From Rehmannia glutinosa (Eukaryota > Streptophyta > Magnoliopsida > Lamiales > Orobanchaceae): a stretch of 64,000 bases of DNA. The stretch is from contig JABTTQ020002605.1 in NCBI GenBank assembly GCA_016081115.2, positions 480,608 to 544,607 of the forward strand, in the 5' to 3' direction. A program made the position numbers and the translations under genes. Of this stretch, positions 1 to 11,287 are shown in pieces. The stretch's first letter is position 1. Each line of letters begins with the position of its first letter. The notes beneath the pieces were generated by a model. It made no database searches and was not told the DNA's origin. It worked only from the letters and a program-made list of their open reading frames with translations.

Positions 1-2690
1 GGTCGGAGTTGCTATTCTCAGGAATAGTCAAGCGTGAGCCTGAAAACTGAGTTATATAAAAAAAAAAAAACAAAGTTCTCAAATATAGTTTAGAGGTTGT
101 GTGTCTAAACTTATTTAAGAGGTCTTATAAGTACATGTAAACTATAAAATATTTTAGAATAAGTTTTATTTTTTCTGATAGCAATGAAATTGTATTTTTT
201 TTAATCCCGGTGAAATTGTGTTTTTATTAATCAATACGAAACAAACAACATACAATATCTTGAAGTCAAACGAGAAATATCAAATAAACTCTACCTTTTA
301 AACAGCGCAAGAGGAAGACAAATAAAAATCTAAACAAAAAAGATGTATAGATCACAAAGTATCAAATCAAGTTCAATGGGCTGTGATTCTTGGTTGGATG
401 AGTGATTGCTTGCACTTCCAAATAAGTTTTGGACGGTCCACACCAAACTCTTTTATGATATGCAGATCTACTAGAAACTGATCAAAAACTCTGAATAAGG
501 CCCGAAAGGACATATCTACTAGTATTTGAATATATATAAAACAATAAAGACATTGAAAAGACAAAACGAAAAAGCAAAATCAACTCGCACACATGGGAGA
601 AAACCACTCCCACCAAGGGGAGAAATTAAAAAAAAAAAAAAACAAGGAATGAGAAGAAGAGGAAAAGAAAAAAAAAACAAAATGATAAAACCTCTTCATG
701 TGCGAATCACGTGAGTAATTTCAGCATAAAATAAATTTTCCGGTGAATTTGGTCCTGGGATTAAGAAATTCGAAGAGATACGTGTGTTTTTGCCAAAACA
801 AAATCGTGTAGTACCAAATTACTTACATTCAGAGTCATGGGACCAAAATTGCAATTTTCCCTTATGTTTAATCTTGTGAAGGTAACTCTAATATCGCTAG
901 ATTATTAGAAACATATATACCTATATACATGATATGTATGTATGAGTATTCAAAACCAACTGTAATGTCATATCTTCAATGTGATAGCATACAATTTAAT
1001 TGAGCTCAAAATTAAGTGAGTCGCCGGTTTTTTGTTATCTAAAATCTAATCTAGTTTATATTCCTATACACACTAAGTATACAAGGTGTCAAGATCCACT
1101 AATAAAATTTATTTTAAAAAATTATAAATTTAATAATTATATATGGCGTAATATAAAAAATAAAATAGTAATTACAGTAAAAAATTTTAAACCCATCTCA
1201 AATCTATATATATATATATATATATATAATAGCATAAGTCCGAAACTTTTATTTTCCCGCTCTTTTTGTTTATTATATTAGGAAACAATTGTAAACATTA
1301 TAAATGGTAATTATTATAAATTTTTATATTAGGAAAATATATTAAGAAAATTGTTATAATTATATAAATTTGGAAAATATTATAAGAAAAGATTATAAAT
1401 GGTATTCTTACTTTATATGTATATAAATTAAGAAAATATCATAAATAATATTCATATTTTATATGTATAAAAATTAAGAAAATTTTATTTACAGTATTCC
1501 TACTTTTATACCAAAAGTGAGTCTATAATATTAATTCTATCTATATATAATATAGATTTTAAAAATTATAAATAATATGTAACCATAATTGATATTAGTA
1601 TACATCAGTTCTTCTTAAATATATATTACAATGATTTGTTAATTCCATACATCATATCTTCATCAAATATATTGTTTATTTGTTTCAATGGTGTCGATGC
1701 AATTTTTTACAATATAATATTTATTAATCACATTTTAAATACTAATGACTATTCAAACTTTTCTAAATTATTTAATAATAATTAAAATAGACGAATTATG
1801 ATTTTATGTATCTTTCACTATTGAATTAACAAATGATTTTGTATTAGGAAATTTTTTTGGCAGGTTATTATTTATACTAAATCCTCATATATTTATACTA
1901 CTTAAATTGCATTAGAAATACTTTGATATTGTTGATCCTAAATTCGAAGCATAACCACCAAATATGACTTCATCTTCACGTTCCCCTCTATTTCTGTTTT
2001 CATCAAGTGTCCCACCAACATCGACAGTATTGAACTCGAATTCTGCAATAGACAATAATTTTTATATAAACTATATTGTAGATTTGTACGGACCATATTT
2101 GGTGAGTTTTTTTTTATTATTCTTGATAGTTTTGTTGTATTTTTTTAAAGTTATTTTTTTGTATGATTTGTTTATTTTTTTTTTTATTATTCCTCATACT
2201 AACATATTTTCTATCAATATTTTTTGTTTGTGTGTCAACATATATTTTCGGTTCATGTATATAAACTTCTATCCCCACCAATATTTTTTTTGGTTATTAG
2301 TTTTATAGTTTTAATTCGGCAATTATTGTTTTGTTTTGATTCAACAACATTATTTTTTGTTATTACTTTTATAGTTTTTATTCGGCAATAAACTTTTATA
2401 TACTTATTCTAATGGATTCTTATATTGTTCAATTAGAAATTCATTACACATTGTAAATACATTAATTTTTTATGTCAGTGTCTTCCATTCAAATTCGGCA
2501 GTTAATTTAATGGTCTTACACCATTAAATTTTGACCTGCATAATGTGAACGAACACAAATTAAAAGTTGACTATGGATTCAGAGTTCACGTCAAGATTTG
2601 AGTCAACTTTTATTGACAGTCAAACATGAACAGTTCATTAATTCGTGATTGACTATAATGAGCAGGAAACTTATTTTCAAATAGGTATAT
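1..2690. other. AT-rich intergenic DNA, no recognised gene
   Basis: Strongly AT-rich sequence with homopolymer runs and a TA microsatellite near 1207-1229. Short open frames (for example 526-714 on the plus strand and 1964-2308) are low-complexity and match nothing I recognise. Nothing else can be supported here. Confidence 0.6.
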
Positions 2691-2699
2691 TTTATTTTA

Positions 2700-2983
2700 G
2701 GGATAATTACAAAAACACCCTTAAGGTTTGGGCTAATTACAAAAAAAGCGAGAGTTCTTTGAGAATTACAAAAAACCCCTTCAGGTTTGATTCCGTCTTA
2801 CATTTTTTCCCCAGTGTTTTTCGAAAACATTTCGATAAAACCCTTGACATTTGTAAAAATATTACAGTTACCCCCTTAAATTTAAGACAAAACGAAACCT
2901 GAAGGGATTTTTTATAATTTTGAAACATGTCTAGGTTTTTTTGTAATTAACCCAAACCTCAGGGGTGTTTTTGTAATTATCTC
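2700..2983. mobile_element. MITE, 9-bp TSD family (copy 1)
   Basis: A 284-bp element with terminal inverted repeats beginning GGGATAATTACAAAAACACC and ending in the inverse. It is flanked by a perfect 9-bp duplication TTTATTTTA (2691-2699 and 2984-2992). A 9-bp TSD with GGG-type termini points to a non-autonomous Mutator-like element. No coding capacity. It belongs to the same family as the copies at 39083, 42386, 44553, 44645, 46090, 51183, 52087 and 54234. Confidence 0.85.
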
Positions 2984-3201
2984 TTTATTTTATTTTTAAT
3001 ATTTTGTTACAGGACTCGTAACTTAACTCTAGAGTCATTCATTCTGAATCAGTTGGTGATAAGGTATTAATTGTATATTGTTGATTGGATCTTTAATGCA
3101 TTTTTTTTCTTTTATTTGAAATTTTGATAGATAGCAAATTAATGACATAGTACTTTCACAAGATCATCTTAATTTATCTGTGAAAGAAGTTTCTTCTCCA
3201 G

Positions 3202-3321
3202 ACAAATTCAAACTATGATCTTGATGATGAGAATAATGTTAAAAGAAAGCTTGAGGCAGAATTCTCCTGTACCGGCTCTTTGAAGAAAACTAAGGCGATT
3301 ACCAAGAAGGAAAATGATTAG
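3202..3321 (+). pseudogene. Possible RPA1-like C-terminal exon fragment
   Basis: A 39-codon open stretch preceded by a plausible acceptor (CCAG) and ending in TAG at 3319. The residues are acidic and then lysine-rich, with an YDLDDENNVKRKLE stretch and a KKEND end. This resembles the C-terminal tails of replication protein A large-subunit-like proteins carried by plant Helitrons. A Helitron-like 3' end lies about 520 bp downstream, which fits. The match is short and compositional, so this is a tentative call. Confidence 0.3.
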
Positions 3322-3799
3322 AGTGATGTATGATTGATGTTTTTGAACTACTTCTAGACTTTATTTATATTTGAATGTTTTTTATGTCACTTTTTAATGG
3401 AGTGTTTCTATGAACAATATATTATTATTAATGAAATATTTGTTTCTTATATCATGCTTTAGAATAAATATATAATATTTGTTTTGTATGAGTTCAATTG
3501 CAATTAGTATAATTTTATTAAATTAGTATTCTTTATTACCTTTATTTTTGGAATATACATTTACTATATGTTCATTACAGCTATAAATGATATTATAATT
3601 TTTGAATAAAAAGTCTTATCACTTTTGGATAATAAAAAGTCTTATATCTTTTTAATAAATAAGTCTTATTCAATATCATATTGACAACAACATGTATCAA
3701 AAGAGTTTACTTGAACGCTGAAACTTAGAAAGCCATAATACAAGGAAAATAGTTAAATGCCAACTTATTGTTAATTAATAGTTTCATTACAAATTAATA

Positions 3800-3839
3800 A
3801 TGTAAAATATTAATACACGCGCGTTCGGGAAATTACTAG
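3800..3839 (+). mobile_element. Candidate Helitron 3' terminus
   Basis: A GC-rich palindromic patch (ACGCGCGT, about 3816-3823) is followed about 12 bases later by CTAG at 3836-3839 and then T. A short hairpin followed by CTRR and a T target base is the hallmark of Helitron 3' ends. The 5' end was not located. The RPA-like fragment at 3202-3321 would lie inside the element. Confidence 0.35.
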
Positions 3840-4770
3840 TTATTATCAAAGACTTGAGTATATTTTTTGGCAGATGGGTAGCTCTGCCATATAAGGATAA
3901 TGACTCATGCACTTTCATAGTATAAATATGTTGTCTATGCAAATTTTAGCTAATGACAACTATGACAAATGTGAAAAGTGTTTAAAGACACCAAATTTAA
4001 AGATACACGTTTGCATTTTAGAGTGACTAGTTCTATTGAAGGAATAAGTCAATAAAAAGTAAATGCATTTTATTGTTTTTTAAGAACTGTTGTACTAGCT
4101 GCATGCATTAAATGGTCTCACTAACCTATATTGGCTACAATTAAATTTCAAGAAGATTATGACCATATAGCCAAGATTGTGCAAATCATCATGTGTGCTA
4201 CTTTAATTTCTAAAAAAAATAAAAATAAGTAAAATACGTTATTTTCGTAGCACTAGTTGATTCATTAATTTTGCTCACTAATTCTTGTCACCTCTAGTAA
4301 CAAACGTTTATAAGACCATCTCAAATAGTTTACATCATTTAGTGCAAATTCTACACTAAATAGTACAAAATATGCCCCCTATCTCCAATAGTTTGCAATA
4401 AATTCTCCAGTAGAAAGGAATATTTCATTTTAGTGCATATTTTAATGCACTAAAATCATTAATTTAAAAAAAAAAAGATTGAGCTCATCTACAATGTTGC
4501 AACATTTGTGTTGCAGAATTGTTCATATTTTCAAAATAAACTCACATACTTTGATGTAGTGTTGGAGCAAGTTTTTGCTCCGAATTGAATATAGAGTATT
4601 CCATAATTCTTTTTTATTAGTAAATATGTATTTTAGAATGTAAAGAACTAAATTTTGTTTTTTTATTAATAATATCTACATAATATAATGATGACGTATA
4701 GTGAACTTTATTTTATTTAGGGGTAATAATGAAATTATTTTGGAGAAAGGGAGAAAAATATAGGAAAATG
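3840..4770. other. Intergenic DNA, no recognised gene
   Basis: AT-rich sequence without a supportable ORF. The part at about 4310-4480 has small inverted motifs (TTTAGTGCA and TGCACTAAA) that hint at a degraded MITE, but I could not define its ends. Confidence 0.4.
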
Positions 4771-4773
4771 ATT

Positions 4774-4885
4774 GGAAATAGCCTAATTTTAAACCACATA
4801 TACACAAATGGCCTTACTTATTCAAAAGTTTCAAAAATGGCCTTCTTATTTGATAAAACCCCAAAATACCCCTTATATTGAATTA
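4774..4885. repeat. Left arm of an outer inverted repeat
   Basis: This stretch (GGAAATAGCC..., then AAATGGCCTTACTTATT...) resembles the reverse complement of about 20290-20412 just beyond the far end of the viral insertion. Both arms contain paired GGCC motifs, AAGGCC/GGCCTT blocks and a run ending near CCCTTTATA/CCCCTTATA. The two arms are diverged and I found no convincing target duplication. I read this as a foldback element split by the caulimovirid. Confidence 0.4.
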
Positions 4886-4928
4886 AAGGTAAACTAATGG
4901 CTTTAAAAGGTTTTAGGGGCCGCAAAAA

Positions 4929-5320
4929 TGGTATCAGAGCCTAGGTTTATTAAGAACTTTTAGTTAAATTTATTATATTTATGTAATTAACAATTGGTGA
5001 GGAGAAATTACTCCGAGATTATGGATCCGGACGGATGTCCGAGATATACCCTTACAGGACATATCGTCAAATATTGACGATGTATGCACAAGAACACTTG
5101 ACCAGGTTTCATATGGGAATACCAACATGAAGAAAAAGAATAAGGCAGGAGCCGAAGCGGGAAACCTTAAGCGCAATGCAAAATGCGAGCGGAATATTAT
5201 GGCGATTCGGATGCTTAACTGCACTTATATGTTCACTTGATGAACCTTTAAGAAACGGTTCATGAAAATTCCCCATCGAACAATGATTCCCGATGGTGGA
5301 CCGGAGTGGAACGAGATACT
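4929..5320 (+). mobile_element. Endogenous caulimovirid, 5' segment
   Basis: The segment begins with TGGTATCAGAGCC (4929-4941), complementary to the 3' end of initiator tRNA-Met. This is the primer site that defines position 1 in Caulimoviridae genomes. A leader follows, then an ATG at 5020 whose frame is soon closed. The segment stops at 5320, where a Copia-type element is inserted, and resumes after 12782. Left plus right segments total about 7.7 kb, close to the usual 7-8 kb caulimovirid genome, so one nearly full-length unit is present. Confidence 0.75.
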
Positions 5321-6098
5321 TGTTTGATACATGTTTTTATCTTAATTTTGATGATTTTATTTTATCACCAAAACAATGTTTTTTAAAGGTTGTCCAAATA
5401 CTCCTAAATGATTTAAAATGTTTTTAATATTTTCCGGAGTATTTTCTCAAAGTTTATTTTCGTCTAAATTGGACAACGCTTTTAATGATTTTACGTTATT
5501 GGGTTTTCACTCTCAAACGATGCTTCTAAATGTTGTCCTAATACTTCCGATCGGTTTAAAATGTTTTTACTATATTTTCGGAGTATTTCTTGAGTTTTAT
5601 TTTCGACAAAAATTGGACAACATCTCTGTCTCGTGGTCGACCGGTCGCCCTATAGGGCAACCCATACCTGAAGATGTTTTTAGAAACAGAAAATGAGACG
5701 TAAAGAAAATCAAGCGGTCGACCGGCCGCTCAAGGCCGCGTCGATCGCCGGCCGACGGCCGCCGCCAGTCAATGATCGGCCGGCACTGCAAGTGTGTTTC
5801 AAACGTAACGTTTTATCCTTGCAAAATCCATAAGGGGACCGGTTGGGGTGATGGTCGACCGGTCGAGGTAGACGCGTCGTCGGCCGCCTGTGTTATTTTC
5901 TTTGTGTATTCTTTTCAACGTCTATTTCGTGCGACCGGTCGCCTATGTTTTGACAAATTTTCGACCGTTTGACAAACAGACAAACTTTCCTTAAATTGTG
6001 GGATTGATTTCTAACAGCCTATATTCTTGATTTTAATTGTATTTTTCTCAGTAGATTTTCAATCCCCAAGAGGAGCCTATGCTTGATCAATCATCTCC

Positions 6099-6106
6099 TA
6101 TAAATA
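6099..6106 (+). promoter_or_regulatory. LTR TATA box
   Basis: TATAAATA in the context CTCCTATAAATAGAGG, conserved in the other LTR at 12056-12063. It places the transcription start near 6130, so the hairpin array downstream lies in the transcript leader. Confidence 0.7.
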
Positions 6107-6345
6107 GAGGAAGTTTTGGAGCAACCAAACATACAACAATTGAGATACAACACAACAAGATACACTTCAAGCAAACACTTGGTCTTTCATTGTCATTATT
6201 CTTGTTGTAAAATTGCCTAGCTTATCACTTTCACATCTTTGAGGTCTAGGCTATTCTTGATTACACTTGCACTCTATTGTATTATCATTATCGAGTTGTA
6301 ATCTTGAATTTGTGGTCGTCATTCAAACACAAGATATCCTTGTGA

Positions 6346-6563
6346 GTGTTCTTGTGGTAAGAACACACTTGGGTGAACTAGGTGTTAGGTGTGAGAAGAT
6401 TGTGGTAATCTTCTTGTTGAGGTGTTGAAGAGTGTGGTGCTCTTCAAGGGTGAAGATTGTGGTAATCTTCACAAGGTGCCGTTGAAGGAAGATTGTGGTA
6501 ATCTTCAAAGGGAGATTGTGGTAATCTCCAAAGGTGGTGTTGAAGAAGAGTGTGGTGCTCTTC
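6346..6563 (+). repeat. Array of seven GTGGT-loop hairpins (5' LTR)
   Basis: Seven short perfect or near-perfect palindromes: 6346-6366, 6395-6413, 6425-6447, 6450-6472, 6488-6506, 6511-6529 and 6545-6563. Each has the five-base loop GTGGT. Stems are 6-9 bp and come in several versions: GTGTTCTT with AAGAACAC, GAAGATT with AATCTTC, GAAGAG with CTCTTC, and GGAGATT with AATCTCC. The changes on one arm are matched on the other. The array lies downstream of the TATA box, so it should be present in the RNA. Confidence 0.85.
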
Positions 6564-6828
6564 AAGGTGTTGTAAGTTGAATTTGTATTAATTTTGGTAA
6601 TTAATAAAATTCTTTTTTTTTTTCTTCGAAATCCATCCCGGATATACTGGGGTGGTAGAGGATTAGGCCCTAGGTGGGTTGAACCTCTTTAAATCAACGT
6701 GTGTTGTTTACATTCCGCACCTTCTTATTGTGTTTGAGCATTCAGTTTGAAAAAGAGGGCGAAAACGAAAAGATGGAGATAATCTATTCACCCCCTCTAG
6801 ATTATCGTGAGCCGCTTGGACTTACAAG

Positions 6829-6840
6829 TGGTATCAAAGC
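6829..6840 (+). other. Primer binding site (tRNA-Met)
   Basis: TGGTATCAAAGC, two bases after the 5' LTR. It is complementary to the 3' end of initiator tRNA-Met with one mismatch and is typical of Copia elements. Confidence 0.85.
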
Positions 6841-6877
6841 CAAACTCTTTGGCAAGCTCGTTTCACATCGCGAGTGA

Positions 6878-8032
6878 AGAGAAACGATCAACGGCTACGA
6901 ACGAAGCTCATCTATCCCAAGCACTTCCACCACCAAGCCACCACTATTTGATTCCAAGAATTTTAATTTTTGGAAAGAAAGAATGGAATGCTATCTACAA
7001 GGTTGCGGGTTCGACATTTGGAACACCGTCATTAATGGAGAATCCATTCCGACGAAAGATACACCATACACCTCAAAAGGCTTCAAAAAGCTCAATGATG
7101 AAGAAAAGAAAATCATCTCCTTAAACGGTAAGGCTTTAAATATTTTATATTGTTCATTTACTAATTTAGAATATGAACATATTGTAGGAATAAAGTCGGC
7201 ACATGGAGTATGGCAAAAATTAGAAGCCATCTATGGAGTATTTGCAAATGAAAAAAATCAAACAAAAGCATCTACTTCTCAAGATCATACAAGCTCAAAT
7301 CTAAGGAATAAGCCTCCTACAACTTCCAATTATGAAGAAGTTGAATATTGTTTTATGGGCATCAATGAAGAAAATGAGGTATGTCTTAAACCCTCTACTT
7401 CTTATGATATTGTTATTCAAAATGATTATAGTGATTTGCAAAATGATTTTGATGATCTTCAAAATGAATTCCAAAGCTTGCTTGTTAAGTATAAAAATTT
7501 GAAAAAGGAATTCAATACTTTGAAAAATGATAAGGATAGTTTATTTACTTCCTATGAATCACTATCATATGCTCACACCACCACTCTTGATAAGGTTAGA
7601 AATCTTGAAATAGAAAATAGTACTCTTGTTGAGAATATTGATTGCATGAAAAAGGATTTATTAAAAACCAACTCGAGTACCAATAAAATGTCCAATATTG
7701 TTGATATTCATAATTGTGATAAAGGACTTGATCATAAGCCTAAAGTTGTTAATCATATGAAAAATGATCAAGTCAATATGCATATTGGTCATTATGCTCC
7801 TAGAATTATTACTTGTTTTTATTGTGGCAAAAAGGGTCATACGGCTAATTCTTGTCGGGCTAGAAATAGCTCTAAATATTGTTGGAGACCTAAAAGTCTC
7901 AAAGCTAATCTTAAAGGACCCAAACACATGAGGGTACCACAAAACAATGTGCTATTAGGTATTAACCCGGCAAAGCAAAAATCGGAGAAAATTCATGCCA
8001 CCAAGAAAACATCAAATGAACGTTTCATTTGA
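6878..8032 (+). CDS. Copia (SIRE-like) gag polyprotein, truncated
   Basis: The frame is open from 6878. The first in-frame ATG seen is at 6983, but the conserved gag start (PPLFDSKNFNFWKERMECYL) lies partly upstream of it, so the original start codon has been lost or moved. The N-terminal half is a UBN2-type gag domain of plant Copia elements. The middle (about 7430-7640) is a coiled-coil-like region rich in Leu, Asn and Lys. A CCHC zinc knuckle (CFYCGKKGHTANSC) lies at about 7815-7856 and binds nucleic acid in the capsid precursor. It is followed by a WRPK...GPKHMRVP tail, as in SIRE-type gag-pol. The frame stops at 8032, where protease should follow. An overlapping frame (7995-8297) rich in Gln, Trp and Arg may be the frameshifted tail. 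Confidence 0.8.
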   Translation, partial: RETINGYERSSSIPSTSTTKPPLFDSKNFNFWKERMECYLQGCGFDIWNTVINGESIPTKDTPYTSKGFKKLNDEEKKIISLNGKALNILYCSFTNLEYEHIVGIKSAHGVWQKLEAIYGVFANEKNQTKASTSQDHTSSNLRNKPPTTSNYEEVEYCFMGINEENEVCLKPSTSYDIVIQNDYSDLQNDFDDLQNEFQSLLVKYKNLKKEFNTLKNDKDSLFTSYESLSYAHTTTLDKVRNLEIENSTLVENIDCMKKDLLKTNSSTNKMSNIVDIHNCDKGLDHKPKVVNHMKNDQVNMHIGHYAPRIITCFYCGKKGHTANSCRARNSSKYCWRPKSLKANLKGPKHMRVPQNNVLLGINPAKQKSEKIHATKKTSNERFI

Positions 8033-8297
8033 TCAAAGAAGGAACTACTCTCAACAAAGCCAATTTCCAAGAAGAGCGTATAATCAAAAATGGGAAGAAC
8101 ACAATCCTTGGAAATGGCAAAGACATCATCAACAAGATGACTCTCAAAGAAGAAGAAACCATCAACCATGGGAAGGTAACAAACCTTGGAGATGGAGTAA
8201 TCAAGGAAGTCATCATCAACAAAGTGACTTCCAAATGGGAAGATATCATCATCAACAATGGGAAAGACACAACCCATGGAAACGGCGAAATTGGTAA

Positions 8298-8670
8298 AAC
8301 GTATCTCCCCATTTGTATATGCATTTTATTTCTTTTAATTATATGCATGTTTTTTATTGTGTCTTAATTGCAAAATGATTTTTCAAGTATTTATTTTTTT
8401 TAATAGGTCTCTTATATATTTATGAGTTTCAATATTTTTAAAAGAGACCTTGCATGTTTTTCTAAAAACTCTTGAGCTTTTCATTAGACTTATGTGGCTT
8501 ATTATCTCTTATGAAATCTTATAGCATAAGCTCTTTTTGTTATCTCATATTATTTGCCTACACTTGAATTTTCTATGAAAATGTTGTCTAAAAATTGTGT
8601 AGGATACATATTTCATACTCATTGGCTTTTACGTCATCAAAGTTCTTAAACCATCAAGAATCTTACATAT
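8298..8670 (+). other. Junction where pol is missing
   Basis: AT-rich non-coding sequence between the gag tail and the envelope-like ORF. Autonomous SIRE elements carry protease, integrase, reverse transcriptase and RNase H (about 4 kb) here. No remnant of these domains is visible in any frame. Confidence 0.6.
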
Positions 8671-10066
8671 ATGGCTCCTCCAAGAAATTCTACCGAACGA
8701 AATCCTCAAAAGAGGAGAAGGAGGCAAAGGGGTGAATCTTCTTCCAATCCCCAACAAGATGATATTTTACAAAGAGACCATCAAAATCGGCTCACAGAAG
8801 AGGAGATTGTCGAATTAAGAGCCGGGGTTTCAAAATCGAGCATTCATTGGGACTCTAGTAAGTTATCACTCTCACGAGCCTCCCTCTAGAGCTAATAGAT
8901 TTCGTTTTTAAATAAACTTGCGGAGGAACATTATGAGAATATTGGATTGAATGATAAGAAAATTGCGTGCACTCGTATGGTTCATTTTCAAGCATTTCAT
9001 GATGAATTTCCGGATATTAGAGCTTACTTTGAAATTCAAGGATGGGTTTCACTTTGGGATAATCCGTGTTTGCACTATGATGACGAGCTAATAAAACTTT
9101 TCTATGCAAATATGTGGATTGTTGATGCTACGATAGATAATCCTTTGGAACTTCACACATTTGTTAATGGTAGGCATTTTTCATGGACATTGGCGATATT
9201 TGTGATCACTTTAACGTGCCAAATGATGGAGTAGTCAATGTGAATTGCACCCATTGGGATGATAACATTTTCGGTGTCTCACTAGATGATGTGAAAACCT
9301 TTTTAGGAGTATATCCCGAAGTGACATACTCGGCAATGCCGCCAAATTATCGGATTATATCTATCATTTGCTCCTATTGTGTTTGTGGAAAGGAAGTAAA
9401 ACTTCCAAGTAATCTCGAACTCTTTCTCACCTATAAGATTGTTCGAGGAGAAAGAGTAAATTATGGGGCAATTTTTGTATATTGCTTGTTAGAATCTAGA
9501 AAGCTTACCAAGAAGAAATATACCTTGGGAAATTTGATTTGCCGACTCTTATACTTATCGGGATACCCGGAAAATGAAATGAATACCGAAATTCGTCACA
9601 ATGATTTTGATAATACCAACATTCTACAAATGGTAAGAATGCGACGACATTTGCCACGGGTTCCTACCAAAGCCGCTAGGGGCGTGTTCGACATCAACAA
9701 CAACCTCGGGATGATTTCTTTAATGACAATGAGGTTGAAAATATTGGAAGAGGTGAGTTTGACGAACAAGGAGATGATGTGGGGATGAAGAGGTAAATGA
9801 AGAAGAAGAAAATGTGGGAAATGAACAAGATATTAGGGAAGAAGAAAATGAGGAAGGAGATGAAGACGAGTTGGATGTTGAAGATCTAAATATCAAAGAG
9901 AGAATGGCCAAAGTGGAAAGAGAAACATTTAGAGATGTGGCTTCTCTTAGAAAAGAGCTCCGGTCGTGAAAAAGGAAAATTCTAGTTTGAAGAAGAAGTC
10001 AATTGGCAAATTGAAGAAATTCATAAAGGACCTCATACCGGAACTTGCTTTCCCGGATGAGGAATG
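8671..10066 (+). pseudogene. Envelope-like / plant transposon protein ORF, frameshifted
   Basis: Starts MAPPRNSTERNPQKRRRRQR, a basic N-terminus. It continues through three shifted frames (8671-8889, about 8900-9234, 9183-9788) and a final acidic then lysine-rich tail ending in TGA at 10064. The centre (ANMWIVDATIDN, FGVSLDDVKTFLG) resembles the putative plant transposon protein domain (Transposase_32 family) common in large plant LTR elements. The tail has Glu-rich and coiled-coil-like stretches (MAKVERETFRDVASLRKEL). Its place between gag and the polypurine tract is that of the envelope-like ORF of SIRE elements. Function is not established, and the reading frame is broken by small indels. 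Confidence 0.6.
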
Positions 10067-11273
10067 ATGTTATCCCACCCCTTTACTTTCTAGCATTTTC
10101 ATTAATGATGTTTTGTATTTTGATGAATTTTTGTAAAACTCATTTGTACTAATGATATTTGCTTGTTTTTCTTAAAAGGGTTAATATTGCAAGTTGATAA
10201 TGACTTGTGGATGATCATGGAGTATTTGATGGTAAAAATACTCTATAGCATTGTTTGATCATTGGTATGAAGTACTTGATGGTAAAAGTGCTTCTTTTAT
10301 TGCTTTGTTATGCTTAGTTGAATATGTTGGGACATTTGATACATGTATTGTTGAAAGCATGACTTATTACTTGATGGTTGCTCTAATTCTTGGCATTTGT
10401 AATGCCTTGATCATTCTTAGCTTATCTCAATTGGGTTGAACCCTTGAGAATCTACTTTGAGCTTCTTAATTGATGAACAAATTATTGCATATGGTGCATA
10501 TGATTGAGCTTTGAAATGAGGTTGATTGATGATATGAAAATTTTTTTTGGCTTGAACCATTTACAAAGGTTATATACAACCTCTTCTATTTTTCACACAC
10601 ACAAGGTGTTTGTTAAAATGTCGCTATGATAATTTCAACTTCTACATGATTCTCTCGCTTCCACAAGTTTTCAATACTCATTGAGATCATGTTTTGGGAA
10701 ACAAAACGAGCGTATGAACTTTTCATGATACATTTCTCCCATTTTCCTTGGTTTTTAAGCCTAAATTGCTCAAAGGTTGATAAACCATTTCTTTGGCGCA
10801 CTTTGATATACTTCTATGATGTTTCTATCATCCTAACATTCTTTTTGATGATTCCAAAGGGGAGAAACAGAAATTGGCTCGTTAGCTCAAAGAAGCTAAT
10901 AAAAGCTTGTCATAAAAGCTATAAGCTATGGCTCATAAAAGCCATAAGTTGTGATTTATTCTTAGTCCAATTGTTGCTTGATGGACTTATATTATTGTTT
11001 AATGTTGTTTTGTGACAGGGGGAGCTTATAAGCTCTTGAACAAATTGTAAAAGCTAAAACTTTTAGCTTATGGATTATTGCTCTTACATTATTCTTGATG
11101 TCTTGTGGATAGGGGAGCTTGAGCTTATTTTTGAAAATATTTACTCCCTACTTGGTTGCTTTAATTTTTTGGAAATTTTGGTTGCTTCCAAACGGTCAAA
11201 TGTTTTTACCGGAAAATCATTTCTAAAATTGCTCTCTTAGTTTGTGTAAAAATTGTTTTGGTTTGTAATCATC
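10067..11273 (+). other. 3' untranslated internal region of the SIRE-like element
   Basis: Non-coding. It contains imperfect repeats of GATGGTAAAA (10225-10290) and clustered AGCTTATAAGCT-like palindromes around 10890-11060. No further ORF is supportable. Confidence 0.5.
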
Positions 11274-11287
11274 AAAAAGGGGGAGAT
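11274..11287 (+). other. Polypurine tract
   Basis: A purine run (AAAAAGGGGGAGAT) immediately before the 3' LTR, the expected plus-strand priming site. Confidence 0.8.

Larger units (their letters stand above)
5321..6826 (+). repeat. 5' LTR of the SIRE-like element
   Basis: A 1506-bp direct repeat of 11288-12782, beginning TGTTTGATACATG and ending GGACTTACA. It contains a GC-rich U3 patch with repeated GTCGACCGG motifs (about 5635-5960), a TATA box (6099-6106) and, downstream in the transcribed part, seven small hairpins (6346-6563). It differs from the 3' LTR mostly by one- or two-base indels. Confidence 0.9.

Noticed and set aside
373..564. Gene fragment on the minus strand near the left edge
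   Set aside because: 63 codons, no recognised family, no splice context, and the region is cut by the window edge.
4310..4480. PIF/Harbinger-type MITE
   Set aside because: Short inverted TTTAGTGCA motifs only. No termini or target duplication could be fixed.
7993..8348. Overlapping frames on both strands at the end of gag
   Set aside because: A low-complexity CAT/CAA-rich stretch gives open frames in several phases. Only the Gln/Trp-rich plus frame could be a gag tail.
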